DNA from: an uncultured Pseudomonadota bacterium
Lineage (GTDB): Bacteria > Pseudomonadota > Gammaproteobacteria > Burkholderiales > Rhodocyclaceae
Length of the DNA: 64,000 bases
Direction of reading: 5' to 3'
Assembly (NCBI GenBank): GCA_903951825.1
Contig: CAJBDJ010000004.1
Location: forward strand, 1 to 64,000
In this document: positions 46,806 through 55,959 of the stretch, piece after piece
Position numbering within the stretch: position 1 is the stretch's first letter
Layout of the letters: every line of letters starts with the position of its first letter
Position numbers and translations under genes: made by a program
Notes under the pieces: model-generated
Database searches by the model: none
The model's input: only the letters and a program-made list of their open reading frames with translations
Told to the model about the DNA's origin: nothing

Positions 46806-48665
46806 ATGAAATTTTCGAAAAAGTTCGCGACCCTGAAAAATGACAAACTGGGCCTCCTGATGATCGCCGTGACCTTGCTGGTTATTGGGTTGATCGGCGG
46901 CTGGGTCTATCAGTATCAGGTAAAGATTCATCAGGAAAAAATCCGTGTTCTCGGCAATGCCCTGAGCCGGGCGGTTTCGAGCGCCGACTTTGGCCAGCTG
47001 GTCAACGATAGCGGCGGCGGCAGCCTGATGGCCAAACTGGTCTTTGCCCAGGCTAACCAGGATTTTGCTTATGGTGCCATTGTCGATCTCGGCGGAAAAA
47101 CCCTCTACACAACGGGTCTCGTGGACGCCTTGCCGGTTGCGGCGATGCCGACCGAAACTTTTGCCTGGTTTGGCGAACATCGCCTCCGGCTCGGCGCGAA
47201 TGATCGTGAAGTGATCGAATTTTTTGCCCCGTTAATGAAAGACGGCGTGCTTGCCGGTTTTGTTCGAGTCGCCTATTTTTCCCGCCCTTCCTACGCTTTG
47301 AGCAGCGAAGTATCCAATCTTGGCTTGATGGCCTTGCCGGTTTTTCTTCTGACGACACTTTTCTACGTGATGATTCGTCGTGAACTACGCCCGATCGGTG
47401 ACCTCAGTCGCAAGATGGTCGAGGTCTCGCAGGTTTGCAGCCTGGATCATCAACTGGTTTATCAGGGCAACAACATGGCAGATTTCATTCGCCGCTTTGA
47501 CGGATTCATGGAGATTGTCCAGTCGCGTGTCCGGCACATGGAGAGCGAGGCAACAACGGCGCAAACATCGACACACCTGCTTTCTTACAAGCAGGAAAAA
47601 GCAGAATCCGTTCTCAATGCGTTACCGGAAGCCGTCCTCGTCATTGACGACGATTGCCTGCCAACGTTTGCCAACGCCAAGGCGGAACATATTCTTGGGG
47701 CGAAGGCGGAAAACATTCTCGGCAAGGCGCCGCGTGAGTGGTGTGGCAATCAGGAGGTTCTGGCCTTTTTGATGCGCTTCAAAAATGCGCCGGCAGCGGC
47801 CAATCAATCGAGCATCAGTTACGCGCCGGAAAATCATCCTGACCGCCAGATCAATGTCGCCGCCTTCCCGCTCTTCTCCCCGCGCGAACGCAGCGCGCTT
47901 TTCGGGCGTCTGGTCATTTTTCGTGATGTCACTGACGAGTATCTGGCGCGTCAGGCAGGCGTTGAGTTCGTCTCCCATGTTTCGCACGAATTGAAAACGC
48001 CACTCAGCAATTTATCGGTCTACAGCGAACTGCTGCAGAATTATTCAAACCTTGATGAGGCGGAGCGCGTCAACGCGATCAACGTTATCCATGCTGAGGC
48101 CTTGCGCATGGCCGGCCTGATTAATAACCTGCTCAATATTTCAAAGCTTGATGCCGGCAGCCTGGCGCTCGTCCGCAAACGCGTGAAAATCCACGACTTG
48201 CTGCATGACGCCTATCAAGCCATGTTGCCGAATGCTGAAGAGCAGCATGTCCGTCTTCTGATCAAGACCCCACCCGATTTGGGTTCTGCGAGGCTGGACA
48301 AGGATTTGTTGCGTATCGCGATTGACAATTTGCTGAGCAACGCAATCAAGTACAGCGATCCGAACGGCAAGGTCACTTTAAGCGCCGCATTGCTTGACGA
48401 TAACCAGATCGAAGTAAAAATTGCTGACGAAGGCATTGGTATTTCCCGCGAAGATTGCGCTCATGTCTTTGATAAATACTATCGGGTCTCGAGCAATGAA
48501 ACTGCCAAGCGCAGCGGCCACGGTCTCGGGCTCTACCTAGCGCGTCAAATTGTCGAGCTGCATCAGGGCACGATTGCGGTGAAAAGCGAACTTGGCAAAG
48601 GCTCTGAATTTACCCTGACGCTGCGGGCGCAGCCAATGAATCTTGAGGAAGGGGCGAATGGATGA
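46806..48665 (+). CDS. membrane histidine kinase with PAS domain
   Basis: The 619-residue protein has one membrane segment at residues ~15-36, a periplasmic sensor of about 130 residues, and a second segment at ~171-190. A linker/HAMP-like part and a PAS domain (~265-380) follow. HisKA carries the phosphorylated His394 in VSHELKTPL, and the HATPase has the N-box NLLSNAIKYSDP, G1 ADEGIGI and G2 GHGLGLYLA. Its stop overlaps the response regulator start (ATGA). It heads the pilus-like cluster, so it may set its expression or activity. The signal is unknown. Confidence 0.92.
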   Translation: MKFSKKFATLKNDKLGLLMIAVTLLVIGLIGGWVYQYQVKIHQEKIRVLGNALSRAVSSADFGQLVNDSGGGSLMAKLVFAQANQDFAYGAIVDLGGKTLYTTGLVDALPVAAMPTETFAWFGEHRLRLGANDREVIEFFAPLMKDGVLAGFVRVAYFSRPSYALSSEVSNLGLMALPVFLLTTLFYVMIRRELRPIGDLSRKMVEVSQVCSLDHQLVYQGNNMADFIRRFDGFMEIVQSRVRHMESEATTAQTSTHLLSYKQEKAESVLNALPEAVLVIDDDCLPTFANAKAEHILGAKAENILGKAPREWCGNQEVLAFLMRFKNAPAAANQSSISYAPENHPDRQINVAAFPLFSPRERSALFGRLVIFRDVTDEYLARQAGVEFVSHVSHELKTPLSNLSVYSELLQNYSNLDEAERVNAINVIHAEALRMAGLINNLLNISKLDAGSLALVRKRVKIHDLLHDAYQAMLPNAEEQHVRLLIKTPPDLGSARLDKDLLRIAIDNLLSNAIKYSDPNGKVTLSAALLDDNQIEVKIADEGIGISREDCAHVFDKYYRVSSNETAKRSGHGLGLYLARQIVELHQGTIAVKSELGKGSEFTLTLRAQPMNLEEGANG

Positions 48666-49048
48666 AACGTATCCTGATTGTCGACGATGAGCCTCACATG
48701 ACGCGAGTGCTCAAGCTGCATCTGGAGCGTGGCGGTTACCAGGTCATTCTTTGCCCCAACGGCAAGGAAGCTTTGGGCGTGATTCGCGCCGCGCCGCCGG
48801 ATGCCATGATCACCGACATCCAGATGCCGGTGATGACCGGCAAGGAGCTATGCCAAACCCTTCATGCCGAAATGCCCGAGCGGCAATTTCCGATATTTGT
48901 CATGACCTCGATGACAGATCGCGACCATCGGGAATGGGTGACCCGGATTGAGCGTCTGGAGTTTCTTGAGAAGCCCTTGAGTATGCGCATCTTGACCCTG
49001 AAGCTCGACAAATATTTCAACTCACTGGTTTCTCCGCAAGCATCATGA
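48662..49048 (+). CDS. single-domain response regulator
   Basis: The 128-residue protein is a CheY-like receiver: ILIVDDEPH acidic pocket, phospho-acceptor Asp52 in MITDIQMPVMTG, threonine/serine in VMTSM, and lysine in EFLEKPLS. No output domain follows, so it may act on the HD-GYP protein or the STAS-ATPase next to it. It overlaps the kinase stop and the following start (both ATGA), giving strong translational coupling. Confidence 0.92.
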   Translation: MKRILIVDDEPHMTRVLKLHLERGGYQVILCPNGKEALGVIRAAPPDAMITDIQMPVMTGKELCQTLHAEMPERQFPIFVMTSMTDRDHREWVTRIERLEFLEKPLSMRILTLKLDKYFNSLVSPQAS

Positions 49049-50553
49049 TTCGGCAAGCGCTGACTGAAATTGATTTTTCGCGCTACCAGCGCTGGCTCAA
49101 TCGCGCGTTCGACTGTGAAGCGCCCCTGATTATCCTTGACGCGCAGCTAGTTCCCGTCGGCGAGTGCGACGCTCAAGCCGGGGCGGCGCTCGGTGCGTTT
49201 TTGGCAAAACTCACCCCTGGCGATACCTGCGAAGTGCAGCGGGTTGATCTGGAAAACGGCAAGGCCGTGTTTTGTCGTCCGCTTGGATCCACCAAGGACG
49301 GGATTGTGGGCTGGGCCGGAGTGCTTGCTCAGACAGCCGTTCTGGAGGCGTATCCGGCGCGCATCGATAGCTTGGTTGAAGCCTTTGACGATACGGTTGA
49401 CGGCATTTTCAACGAATACCAGTGTCGCGAAGATCTCGAGTTGATGACCGAGGAACTGGGTAGCCGCTACGAAGAGTTACATCTGGTGTATGCGGTGGAT
49501 CAGCATATTCAGACCCATTCCGGCAATCAACAGCAGGTTTTCAAGGCATTGCTGGAGTCCGCTTCAGAGCATTTGAATGTCGATATTGTCGCCTTCGTCA
49601 TGCCGACCATGGGGCCGACACTTCATGCGGCCGCGCTAAGCAAGCCGATTCACAATCTTGATCTGGTGCTGGTTGAAATGCGTGGCGACCTGTTTCGCTT
49701 TGTCCAGTCCTCCGGCGAAACCCTGGTGCTCAATGCCAGCAACGATCCGCGCCGCGCTTATATTTTCACCGACATGCCCTACAAGGTGCTGGCTTGCCCG
49801 GTGCGCTCCGAAAAAATCGTCGATAGCCTGGTGGTTCTGCTCAACCATGCTGACAAGGCGGATTTTTCCAATAGTGACCGCAAGCTCGCCGAAGTGCTGG
49901 CAACCCAACTCTCCAGTCTGAGCGCATCGTACTCGATGGTTCAGAATTTGCGGGACTTCAACGACCAGATCGCCCGTTCGCTGATTGAGGCCGTTGAAGC
50001 CAAAGATCCTTACACCCGCGGGCACAGCGAGCGCGTCAATTATCTCTCGATGGAAATCGGGCGGGAGATCGGTTTGACTGCCGGTGAGCTTGACGAGTTG
50101 CACTGGGCGTCGCTGCTGCATGATGTCGGCAAGATCGGTATTCCGGATGCCGTTTTGAGCAAACCCGGTGCGCTGAACTACGACGAGTTTACTTTTATCA
50201 AGGTTCACCCCGAGCGGAGCTACGAAATCCTTCGCCACATCAAGCAACTCGAACGTGCGGCAGTGGGCGCCCGCCATCATCAGGAGCAGTTCAACGGCAA
50301 GGGTTACCCGCATGGTTTGCGTGGCGAATTGATTCCCCTCTTTTCGCGCATTATTGCCGTCGCCGACACCTACGACTCGATTACCAGTTCGCGAGCCTAT
50401 CGAGCCGGGCGCACGCACGAAGTGGCTGTCTCGGAAATTCAGCGGGTTACCGGAAGCCAGCTTGACCCGGCGGTGGTTCAGGTCTTCATGCGGATTGTCG
50501 GCACTGAACCCGACTGGCTGCGCCTTTTCAACATCCGTCGGGATCAAGCCTGA
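49045..50553 (+). CDS. GAF-HD-GYP protein (probable c-di-GMP phosphodiesterase)
   Basis: The 502-residue protein has an N-terminal uncharacterised region (to ~150), a GAF-like domain (~155-300) and an HD-GYP domain (~310-500). The core metal site is HDVGKIGIPD (His359-Asp360), then HPERSYEIL, then HHQEQFNGKGYPHGL where the canonical HHExxDGxGYP is altered (Gln at one likely histidine position and Asn for Asp). HD-GYP proteins hydrolyse c-di-GMP; this variant may be active or regulatory. It is coupled to the response regulator and followed three bases later by the STAS-ATPase. Confidence 0.88.
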   Translation: MIRQALTEIDFSRYQRWLNRAFDCEAPLIILDAQLVPVGECDAQAGAALGAFLAKLTPGDTCEVQRVDLENGKAVFCRPLGSTKDGIVGWAGVLAQTAVLEAYPARIDSLVEAFDDTVDGIFNEYQCREDLELMTEELGSRYEELHLVYAVDQHIQTHSGNQQQVFKALLESASEHLNVDIVAFVMPTMGPTLHAAALSKPIHNLDLVLVEMRGDLFRFVQSSGETLVLNASNDPRRAYIFTDMPYKVLACPVRSEKIVDSLVVLLNHADKADFSNSDRKLAEVLATQLSSLSASYSMVQNLRDFNDQIARSLIEAVEAKDPYTRGHSERVNYLSMEIGREIGLTAGELDELHWASLLHDVGKIGIPDAVLSKPGALNYDEFTFIKVHPERSYEILRHIKQLERAAVGARHHQEQFNGKGYPHGLRGELIPLFSRIIAVADTYDSITSSRAYRAGRTHEVAVSEIQRVTGSQLDPAVVQVFMRIVGTEPDWLRLFNIRRDQA

Positions 50554-50555
50554 AC

Positions 50556-52589
50556 GTGTCGGAGACCATCTCCCGCAGCCAGGTAGGCACCATGATTTAT
50601 ATGGTGCCAAGTCATCCACTGGTCAGCGAGGGGGCTTGTGCAGAGCTTGCCCGCACCATTGATGAGTGCATCAGTGAAGGGCGCCTGCACCTGATTCTTG
50701 ACCTCGAACTGGTTTCGCTGATTGGCGGCGCGGCGATGGAAATCATGCTCGATGCCAATGCCCGTCTTAGTCACCTTGGCGGGTCGCTCAAATTTGTAAA
50801 CCCGACTTCTCTGGTCAAGGATATCTTGATCGCCACCGGGCTCGGCGACCCGGCAAGCTTTGTCGGCAACAGTTTTGGCGGACTGCACAGCATTGGCAGT
50901 CATTATGTGCAGCCATCCACGGTCAAACTAGGCGATATTCTCCTCGACATGGGGCTGGTCACGCAAAAGCAGCTTGATGAAATCATGCTCATTCAGGCGC
51001 GAACGCACAAACGGATGGGCGTCATTCTGGTTGAGAGCGGGATACTCTCGGAGGCCGATCGCCTGGCGGCACTGGCTCGGCAGATGGGGATTCCTTACAT
51101 TCCCTTGCGTATTGGCCTGTTCGAGAGCGTCGCCACGGCCTTGATGCCGAAGGAGTTGGCAAGGCGTCTCGAAGTTTTGCCGATGTTCAAGATACACAAG
51201 ACCTTGACGCTGGCGACCAGCGACCCGCAGGCGATTCCTTTGCTTGATGAGGTGCAGGAAATGACCGGTTGCAAGTTGCAACTGGTGCTTGCCGGTCGGG
51301 AAGAAATTCTCAAATATCAGATCGAGGCGTACAGCGGTAATGAATTCATTCCGGAAATGGTCGAGAACATGGCCACGGATATTGAACTCGTTACCCGCGA
51401 GCAAACCGATCACAGCAAAATTGACGAAATGGCCGGAGGCAGTCCGGTCATCAACTTTGTCAATGGATTAATCCAGCGTGCCGTCCGCGACGGCGCCAGT
51501 GATATTCATATTGAAAGTGGACGCACCCGCTCCTATGTCCGTTTTCGCATTGACGGCATTCTTTACGAGGTCACCGCCTCGCGTTCCGATCTGCATCCGG
51601 CGATTGTCTCGCGGCTCAAGGTCATGGCCAATCTTGACATTGCCGAACGCCGTTTGCCGCAGGATGGACGGATGCAAGTGGTGACCCAGGGGCGCAGCAT
51701 TGATCTGCGTTTCAGCTCACTGCCCGGTATTTACGGAGAAAAAGTCGTTCTTCGCGTGCTCGATAAAAACCAGTCGATTCTTGACGTCGAGCGGCTCGGC
51801 ATGAGTCCGGTCAACCTCGCGGTGCTCAAGAAATTGCTGGCGCGCAGCCATGGCCTGATCTTGGTAACCGGGCCGACAGGGAGTGGCAAGACGACGACGC
51901 TCTATGCTTCGGTCAATCATCTGAAGAGTGTCGAAAAAAACATCGTCACGATTGAGGATCCGGTCGAGTACCAGATCGACATGATCAACCAGAATCAGGT
52001 CAACGAAGCGATTGGCCTGCCTTTCTCAAAAATGCTCAAACATGTCCTGCGGCAGGATCCAGACATCATCATGGTCGGTGAAATCCGCGACCGCGACACG
52101 GCGGAAATCGCCGTCCAGGCGGCGCTGACCGGACACCTGGTGCTGTCGACGTTGCACACCAACAACGCCATTGGCGCGCTGTCGCGCATGATGGATATGG
52201 GGGTCGAGCCTTACCTGCTGTCGTCGGCGCTGGCCGGAGTTGTGGCGCAGCGCCTAGTACGTGGCGTGTGCCCTGATTGCAAAACAAGTTATTTGCCCCC
52301 CCCGGAGTTGGTGGCTCGCTATCAGTGGCCCGAAAACGCCCGTTTGGCGCGCGGTCGCGGTTGTTCCACCTGCTATGACTCGGGTTATCGCGGACGTTTG
52401 GGCATTCACGAGATCATCGAGGCAAGCGAAGGGCTGCAACGCCTGATGGCCAAAAATCCCAGCAAAGATGAATTGCTCTCCTTTTCGCATTCGGCAGGCT
52501 ACCCGACCTTGTTTGACGACGGTTTGCAGCATGTTCTCAAAGGTCAGACCACGTTGGAAGAAGTGGCTCGCGTCACCCAGGAAGAGTAA
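50556..52589 (+). CDS. STAS-GspE/PilB fusion: secretion/pilus assembly ATPase
   Basis: The 677-residue protein starts with GTG three bases after the HD-GYP stop. Residues ~8-105 form a STAS-like domain (LELVSLIGGAAMEIML and FVNPTSLVKDILIATGL, matching anti-anti-sigma factors but with glycines where the phospho-serine region lies). Residues ~120-270 form a T2SSE N-domain and ~295-660 the ATPase, with Walker A GPTGSGKT (439-446), Walker B VGEIRD and a four-cysteine zinc site (Cys572, 575, 603, 606). It powers pilin assembly at the inner membrane. The STAS fusion suggests control by phosphorylation or a partner switch. Confidence 0.92.
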   Translation: MSETISRSQVGTMIYMVPSHPLVSEGACAELARTIDECISEGRLHLILDLELVSLIGGAAMEIMLDANARLSHLGGSLKFVNPTSLVKDILIATGLGDPASFVGNSFGGLHSIGSHYVQPSTVKLGDILLDMGLVTQKQLDEIMLIQARTHKRMGVILVESGILSEADRLAALARQMGIPYIPLRIGLFESVATALMPKELARRLEVLPMFKIHKTLTLATSDPQAIPLLDEVQEMTGCKLQLVLAGREEILKYQIEAYSGNEFIPEMVENMATDIELVTREQTDHSKIDEMAGGSPVINFVNGLIQRAVRDGASDIHIESGRTRSYVRFRIDGILYEVTASRSDLHPAIVSRLKVMANLDIAERRLPQDGRMQVVTQGRSIDLRFSSLPGIYGEKVVLRVLDKNQSILDVERLGMSPVNLAVLKKLLARSHGLILVTGPTGSGKTTTLYASVNHLKSVEKNIVTIEDPVEYQIDMINQNQVNEAIGLPFSKMLKHVLRQDPDIIMVGEIRDRDTAEIAVQAALTGHLVLSTLHTNNAIGALSRMMDMGVEPYLLSSALAGVVAQRLVRGVCPDCKTSYLPPPELVARYQWPENARLARGRGCSTCYDSGYRGRLGIHEIIEASEGLQRLMAKNPSKDELLSFSHSAGYPTLFDDGLQHVLKGQTTLEEVARVTQEE

Positions 52590-52594
52590 TCGGT

Positions 52595-53710
52595 ATGGCA
52601 ATTGAACTGAAACCCGCCGCATCGGCAGCACCAGGCCAGGCCAGGCAAAAACGGCCAATCCGTTTCGGTGCGCCACGGATTGGTCTGGAAGACCGAATGA
52701 TCTTCACCGAACGCCTGTCGCTGTTGCTGCAGACTGGGGTCAGCTTGCTCGAAGCCCTCGTCGTCATGCAACAACAAACCGACCAACAGGCGCTGGCTGA
52801 CGTCATTGGTTCGCTGGCCGAATCGATCAAGGAGGGCAAGAACTTTTCCACGGCGCTCGCCGGTCACCCCAAAATGTTTTCGGCGCCCTACGTGAGCCTC
52901 GTTGGCGCCGCCGAGGCGGGGGGGTTTTTGCCCGAAGTGCTCGATCAACTGCTGCGCATGGACGAAAAGTCGCTCCAGCTCCGGAGCAACATGGTTTCGA
53001 CGCTTTCTTATCCTGCCTTTCTGATTGTTTTTTCGATTCTGGTCGTTGTTTTTGTCCTTGTTGTGATTTTCCCCAAATTCGAAGACCTTTTTTCGTCAAT
53101 TCGCAATCAGTTGCCACCGACGACCATCATTCTGATGGCAGCCTCCACTCTCATTCGCGGTCATTGGCCGATCCTCCTCGGGGGGCTGGTGCTGGCAGTC
53201 TGGACGCTGTCGCTGTGGCTAAAAAGCACGGTCGGTCGTGTCGTGCTTGACCGAGTGATGATCTCAACGCCGGTGCTCGGCGATCTTTATATCAAGACCA
53301 GCCTCGTACGTATGCTCGGCGTGCTCGGCTTGTCACTCAGCAATGGCGTGCCGGTCACGGTGGCGCTGAAGGCGTGCCAGGGAGTCGTCGAAAATTCATT
53401 GTTTTCGGGGTTTATCGATAGCGTACGAACCCATGTCAACGAAGGGCGCGGTATTGCCGCGGGGTTTCAGAACACACCTTTCATCCCCCCGATGGTCAGG
53501 CAAATGATCTCGACCGGTGAACAAACCGGCAAACTTGGCTTTGTCATGTCCCGCATAGCCGAGTTTTACGAGCGAGACATCAACAAGCGAATCATCGTCA
53601 TCTCCAAAGCCATCGAGCCGATCATGCTGCTGGTCATGGGGGTGGTGGTCGGCGTTATTGTCGCCTCGCTGATATTGCCAATCTTCAAGCTGTCGCGCGC
53701 CGTGGGATAA
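52595..53710 (+). CDS. inner-membrane platform protein GspF/PilC
   Basis: The 371-residue protein has the two T2SSF cytoplasmic helical bundles, each with the FTERLSLLLQTGVSLLEAL or MLGVLGLSLSNGVPVTVAL pattern, and three transmembrane segments (~140-160, ~185-205, ~340-365). It connects the ATPase to the pilin helix. It lies five bases after the ATPase gene. The family is shared by type IV pili and type II secretion, and cannot be told apart from this gene alone. Confidence 0.93.
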   Translation: MAIELKPAASAAPGQARQKRPIRFGAPRIGLEDRMIFTERLSLLLQTGVSLLEALVVMQQQTDQQALADVIGSLAESIKEGKNFSTALAGHPKMFSAPYVSLVGAAEAGGFLPEVLDQLLRMDEKSLQLRSNMVSTLSYPAFLIVFSILVVVFVLVVIFPKFEDLFSSIRNQLPPTTIILMAASTLIRGHWPILLGGLVLAVWTLSLWLKSTVGRVVLDRVMISTPVLGDLYIKTSLVRMLGVLGLSLSNGVPVTVALKACQGVVENSLFSGFIDSVRTHVNEGRGIAAGFQNTPFIPPMVRQMISTGEQTGKLGFVMSRIAEFYERDINKRIIVISKAIEPIMLLVMGVVVGVIVASLILPIFKLSRAVG

Positions 53711-53737
53711 TTCCATGCGTCGGCAGGGATTGTTCAC

Positions 53738-53765
53738 TTGCTGCAGACGACTAATTATAGATAAT
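53738..53765 (+). promoter_or_regulatory. possible sigma-70 promoter upstream of the major pilin-like gene
   Basis: A TTGCTG box (53738-53743) and GATAAT (53760-53765) are spaced by 16 bases. Transcription would start about 53772, so the ATG at 53773 would be nearly leaderless and ATG 53794 is the better start. The 83-base gap upstream is the largest one inside this part of the cluster. Confidence 0.35.
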
Positions 53766-53793
53766 AAGAAGTATGTTAAATGAGGGCTTCACG

Positions 53794-54375
53794 ATGCGTT
53801 CGATTAGTCATTCAGTAGGCAACACCTTGCAGCGCGGATTCACTCTCGTCGAACTGCTGATTGTCGTCATCATCCTGGCAATTCTTGCCGCCATCGTCAT
53901 TCCGCAGTTTTCCGGTGCCACCATCGATGCCCAGGAGTCTGCGCTGGACAGCAACCTCAGCACGATGCGCTCGGCCATCGAACTGTACCGGATTCAGCAT
54001 GGTTCAAAGTATCCGGGGGCGATGACTTCAGTCGGCATTTCAACTTGCGGATCTGGTACAGCATCAACTGCCTCGAACGCAGAGGGGTATCTGAGGGATC
54101 AGTTATCGCAATACAGTGATGTCTCGGGTAAAACCTGTAGTGGCCCCGGTACTGTCACACCACTTGGTCCTTATTTGCGCAAAGGTATTCCCGCCGAGCC
54201 GATTTCCGGGAGTTCAGCGATAATGGTTCTAAGTACCGGTGCTCCGCTCACGGCTACCGGCAAGGTATCTGATAAGACAAGTGTTGGTGGTTGGAAGTAC
54301 GACATCCTGAGTGGGCAAATCATTGCGAACAACTCGGATAATGACAGCAAGGGTGTTCCCTACTCTTCACGCTGA
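53794..54375 (+). CDS. type IV pilin/GspG-like major pilin candidate
   Basis: The 193-residue protein has a leader ending QRG and FTLVELLIVVIILAILAAIVIPQF with Glu at +5, the strongest prepilin signature of the five pilins here. The C-terminal domain (~150 residues) has two cysteines. It is first in the pilin series and has a likely promoter, so it may be the major pilin. A longer start at 53773 is possible. The stop codon overlaps the next start (TGATG-type overlap at 54375). Confidence 0.85.
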   Translation: MRSISHSVGNTLQRGFTLVELLIVVIILAILAAIVIPQFSGATIDAQESALDSNLSTMRSAIELYRIQHGSKYPGAMTSVGISTCGSGTASTASNAEGYLRDQLSQYSDVSGKTCSGPGTVTPLGPYLRKGIPAEPISGSSAIMVLSTGAPLTATGKVSDKTSVGGWKYDILSGQIIANNSDNDSKGVPYSSR

Positions 54376-54968
54376 TGTTAACGCTCATCCGGGCGCTGGG
54401 AGACAAACGCCCGTTTCGTCGAACACGTGGCGGATTTACCTTGGCCGAGATGCTGATTGTCGTGGCTATTATTTCGGTATTGATGGCAACGGCGATTCCG
54501 CTGTTGTCCACCAGCGAGCCGCAAAAGCTGGAGGTGGCCGCCGAAGCAGTAACGAGCCTCATGCGGTTGGCGATTTCAGAAGCGCAGCGCACGGGCAGTT
54601 ATGTACTTGTTGATGGGCGCACCAAACCCGGCAAGCTCAGTTTTTACTACTCAAATGTGAATGCGCAGATGCCAAATGCGTCCGGCACCAGCCCGCTCAT
54701 CGATCCGCTTACCAAGCGTCCGGCTGTCATCGATTTTGAACTGAGCTCCTTGTCGAGCGGTGTGCTGCTAAAGCCCTTGTTCAATGGTGCCGGCCAGACG
54801 CGTGGGCAACTGCTGATCGCGCCTGGTGCCACCCAGTTTTTTGTCTTTGATGGCGAGGGCGCCAATAGGGGCAAACTGGAGGCAAATAGCCGGGTTGTTT
54901 TGGAACTCGGCCAGCACTCTAAAGATGTTCTCATCGACCAGAACAGCGGTTTGATCACTCGCCCCTGA
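54375..54968 (+). CDS. GspH-like pseudopilin
   Basis: The 197-residue protein has a leader ending RGG and FTLAEMLIVVAIISVLMATAI with Glu at +5, followed by a GspH/FimT-like domain. It begins with the last base of the previous stop codon and ends one base into the next start. It is presumably a minor pilin of the same machine. Confidence 0.85.
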   Translation: MLTLIRALGDKRPFRRTRGGFTLAEMLIVVAIISVLMATAIPLLSTSEPQKLEVAAEAVTSLMRLAISEAQRTGSYVLVDGRTKPGKLSFYYSNVNAQMPNASGTSPLIDPLTKRPAVIDFELSSLSSGVLLKPLFNGAGQTRGQLLIAPGATQFFVFDGEGANRGKLEANSRVVLELGQHSKDVLIDQNSGLITRP

Positions 54969-55402
54969 TGTGGAACAAGAGCACTCTGGTTTTTTGGCAC
55001 CGCTGGCGCGGTTTTGCTCACATTGAAGTTCTTGTCGCCGTCGTGCTCCTGGGGGTTTTGCTGGCGCCTGCGATGGATGCCTTGAGCAATGCGATTCGCG
55101 GAAGTTCGGCGCCACTGGCAAAGCGCCAGCTCGATCTGCGCAACAAGATGGAGGAGGTGCTACGGCAGCCATTCAATTCGCTCTACACCCATGTCTCTCA
55201 GGCTGGAAACAACACCAGTATTAACGAGAAATATTCCGACCCCCCCGAAGCACTTGATCGTCGCGTCGTTGTTATGTATCGATGCAAAGCCGAGACAGGT
55301 AACTGGACACCTACCGACACTGGATTGCTATTGATCAGCGTTTATTATCAGGCAGATGGCTCTGCGACAGCCCTGACCACTCTGGCAGGAAAATGGTGGT
55401 GA
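54968..55402 (+). CDS. GspI/PilV-like pseudopilin
   Basis: The 144-residue protein has RG followed by FAHIEVLVAVVLLGVLLAPAM with Glu at +5, a short PilV/GspI-type minor pilin. Unusually, a histidine is at position +3. It overlaps the next gene by ten bases. Confidence 0.8.
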   Translation: MWNKSTLVFWHRWRGFAHIEVLVAVVLLGVLLAPAMDALSNAIRGSSAPLAKRQLDLRNKMEEVLRQPFNSLYTHVSQAGNNTSINEKYSDPPEALDRRVVVMYRCKAETGNWTPTDTGLLLISVYYQADGSATALTTLAGKWW

Positions 55403-55959
55403 GCCCCGTCGAGCGCCGACAAGTCGGCTTGGGTCTGGTGGAAATGATGCTGGCTACGGTCGTCGGCGCCATCGTTTTGTTGTCTCTGGGAAGCGTGACA
55501 GGACTGGCCATGAATACTTCGGCCACTGTGCATTCCAGCAATGAATTGATGTACCAGGGGCGCTTTGCTATTGAACGAATGGCTGCTCGGGCGCGATCCC
55601 TTGCGCCCCGAGAGCTGCTTGGCTCCCTTCCCACCAACAGTACGGGAAACTGGCTTGCACCCAGCCCTTGCAGCGGTAGCGCCTGCACCATGTATTGCCT
55701 CAGAGTGGGTGCCAAACAATTGATTGAAACCGTGACGAGTGACACGGCGTGCCTTGGCGTCACCGGCTTCACCGTGATCGCTCAAAATGTCACCGCTTTT
55801 GCGGCACGCGTTCCTGTCTGGAGGAGTCTGCCGGATACGCCGGAGATGAAGATGGGTGCGTTGGACAGACAAGCTATTGTCCTGACGCTGACTTTGAAAG
55901 ATGGCGAGGTGTCACAGACGATGACGGCACAAGTGCGTCTCGGGGGCGGAACGCAATGA
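55393..55959 (+). CDS. GspJ/PilW-like pseudopilin
   Basis: The 188-residue protein has a leader RRQVG then LGLVEMMLATVVGAIVLLSLGSV with Glu at +5. The first residue is Leu rather than Phe. The C-terminal domain has PilW/GspJ-like cysteines. It overlaps both neighbours by 10 and 4 bases. Confidence 0.82.
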   Translation: MVVSPVERRQVGLGLVEMMLATVVGAIVLLSLGSVTGLAMNTSATVHSSNELMYQGRFAIERMAARARSLAPRELLGSLPTNSTGNWLAPSPCSGSACTMYCLRVGAKQLIETVTSDTACLGVTGFTVIAQNVTAFAARVPVWRSLPDTPEMKMGALDRQAIVLTLTLKDGEVSQTMTAQVRLGGGTQ

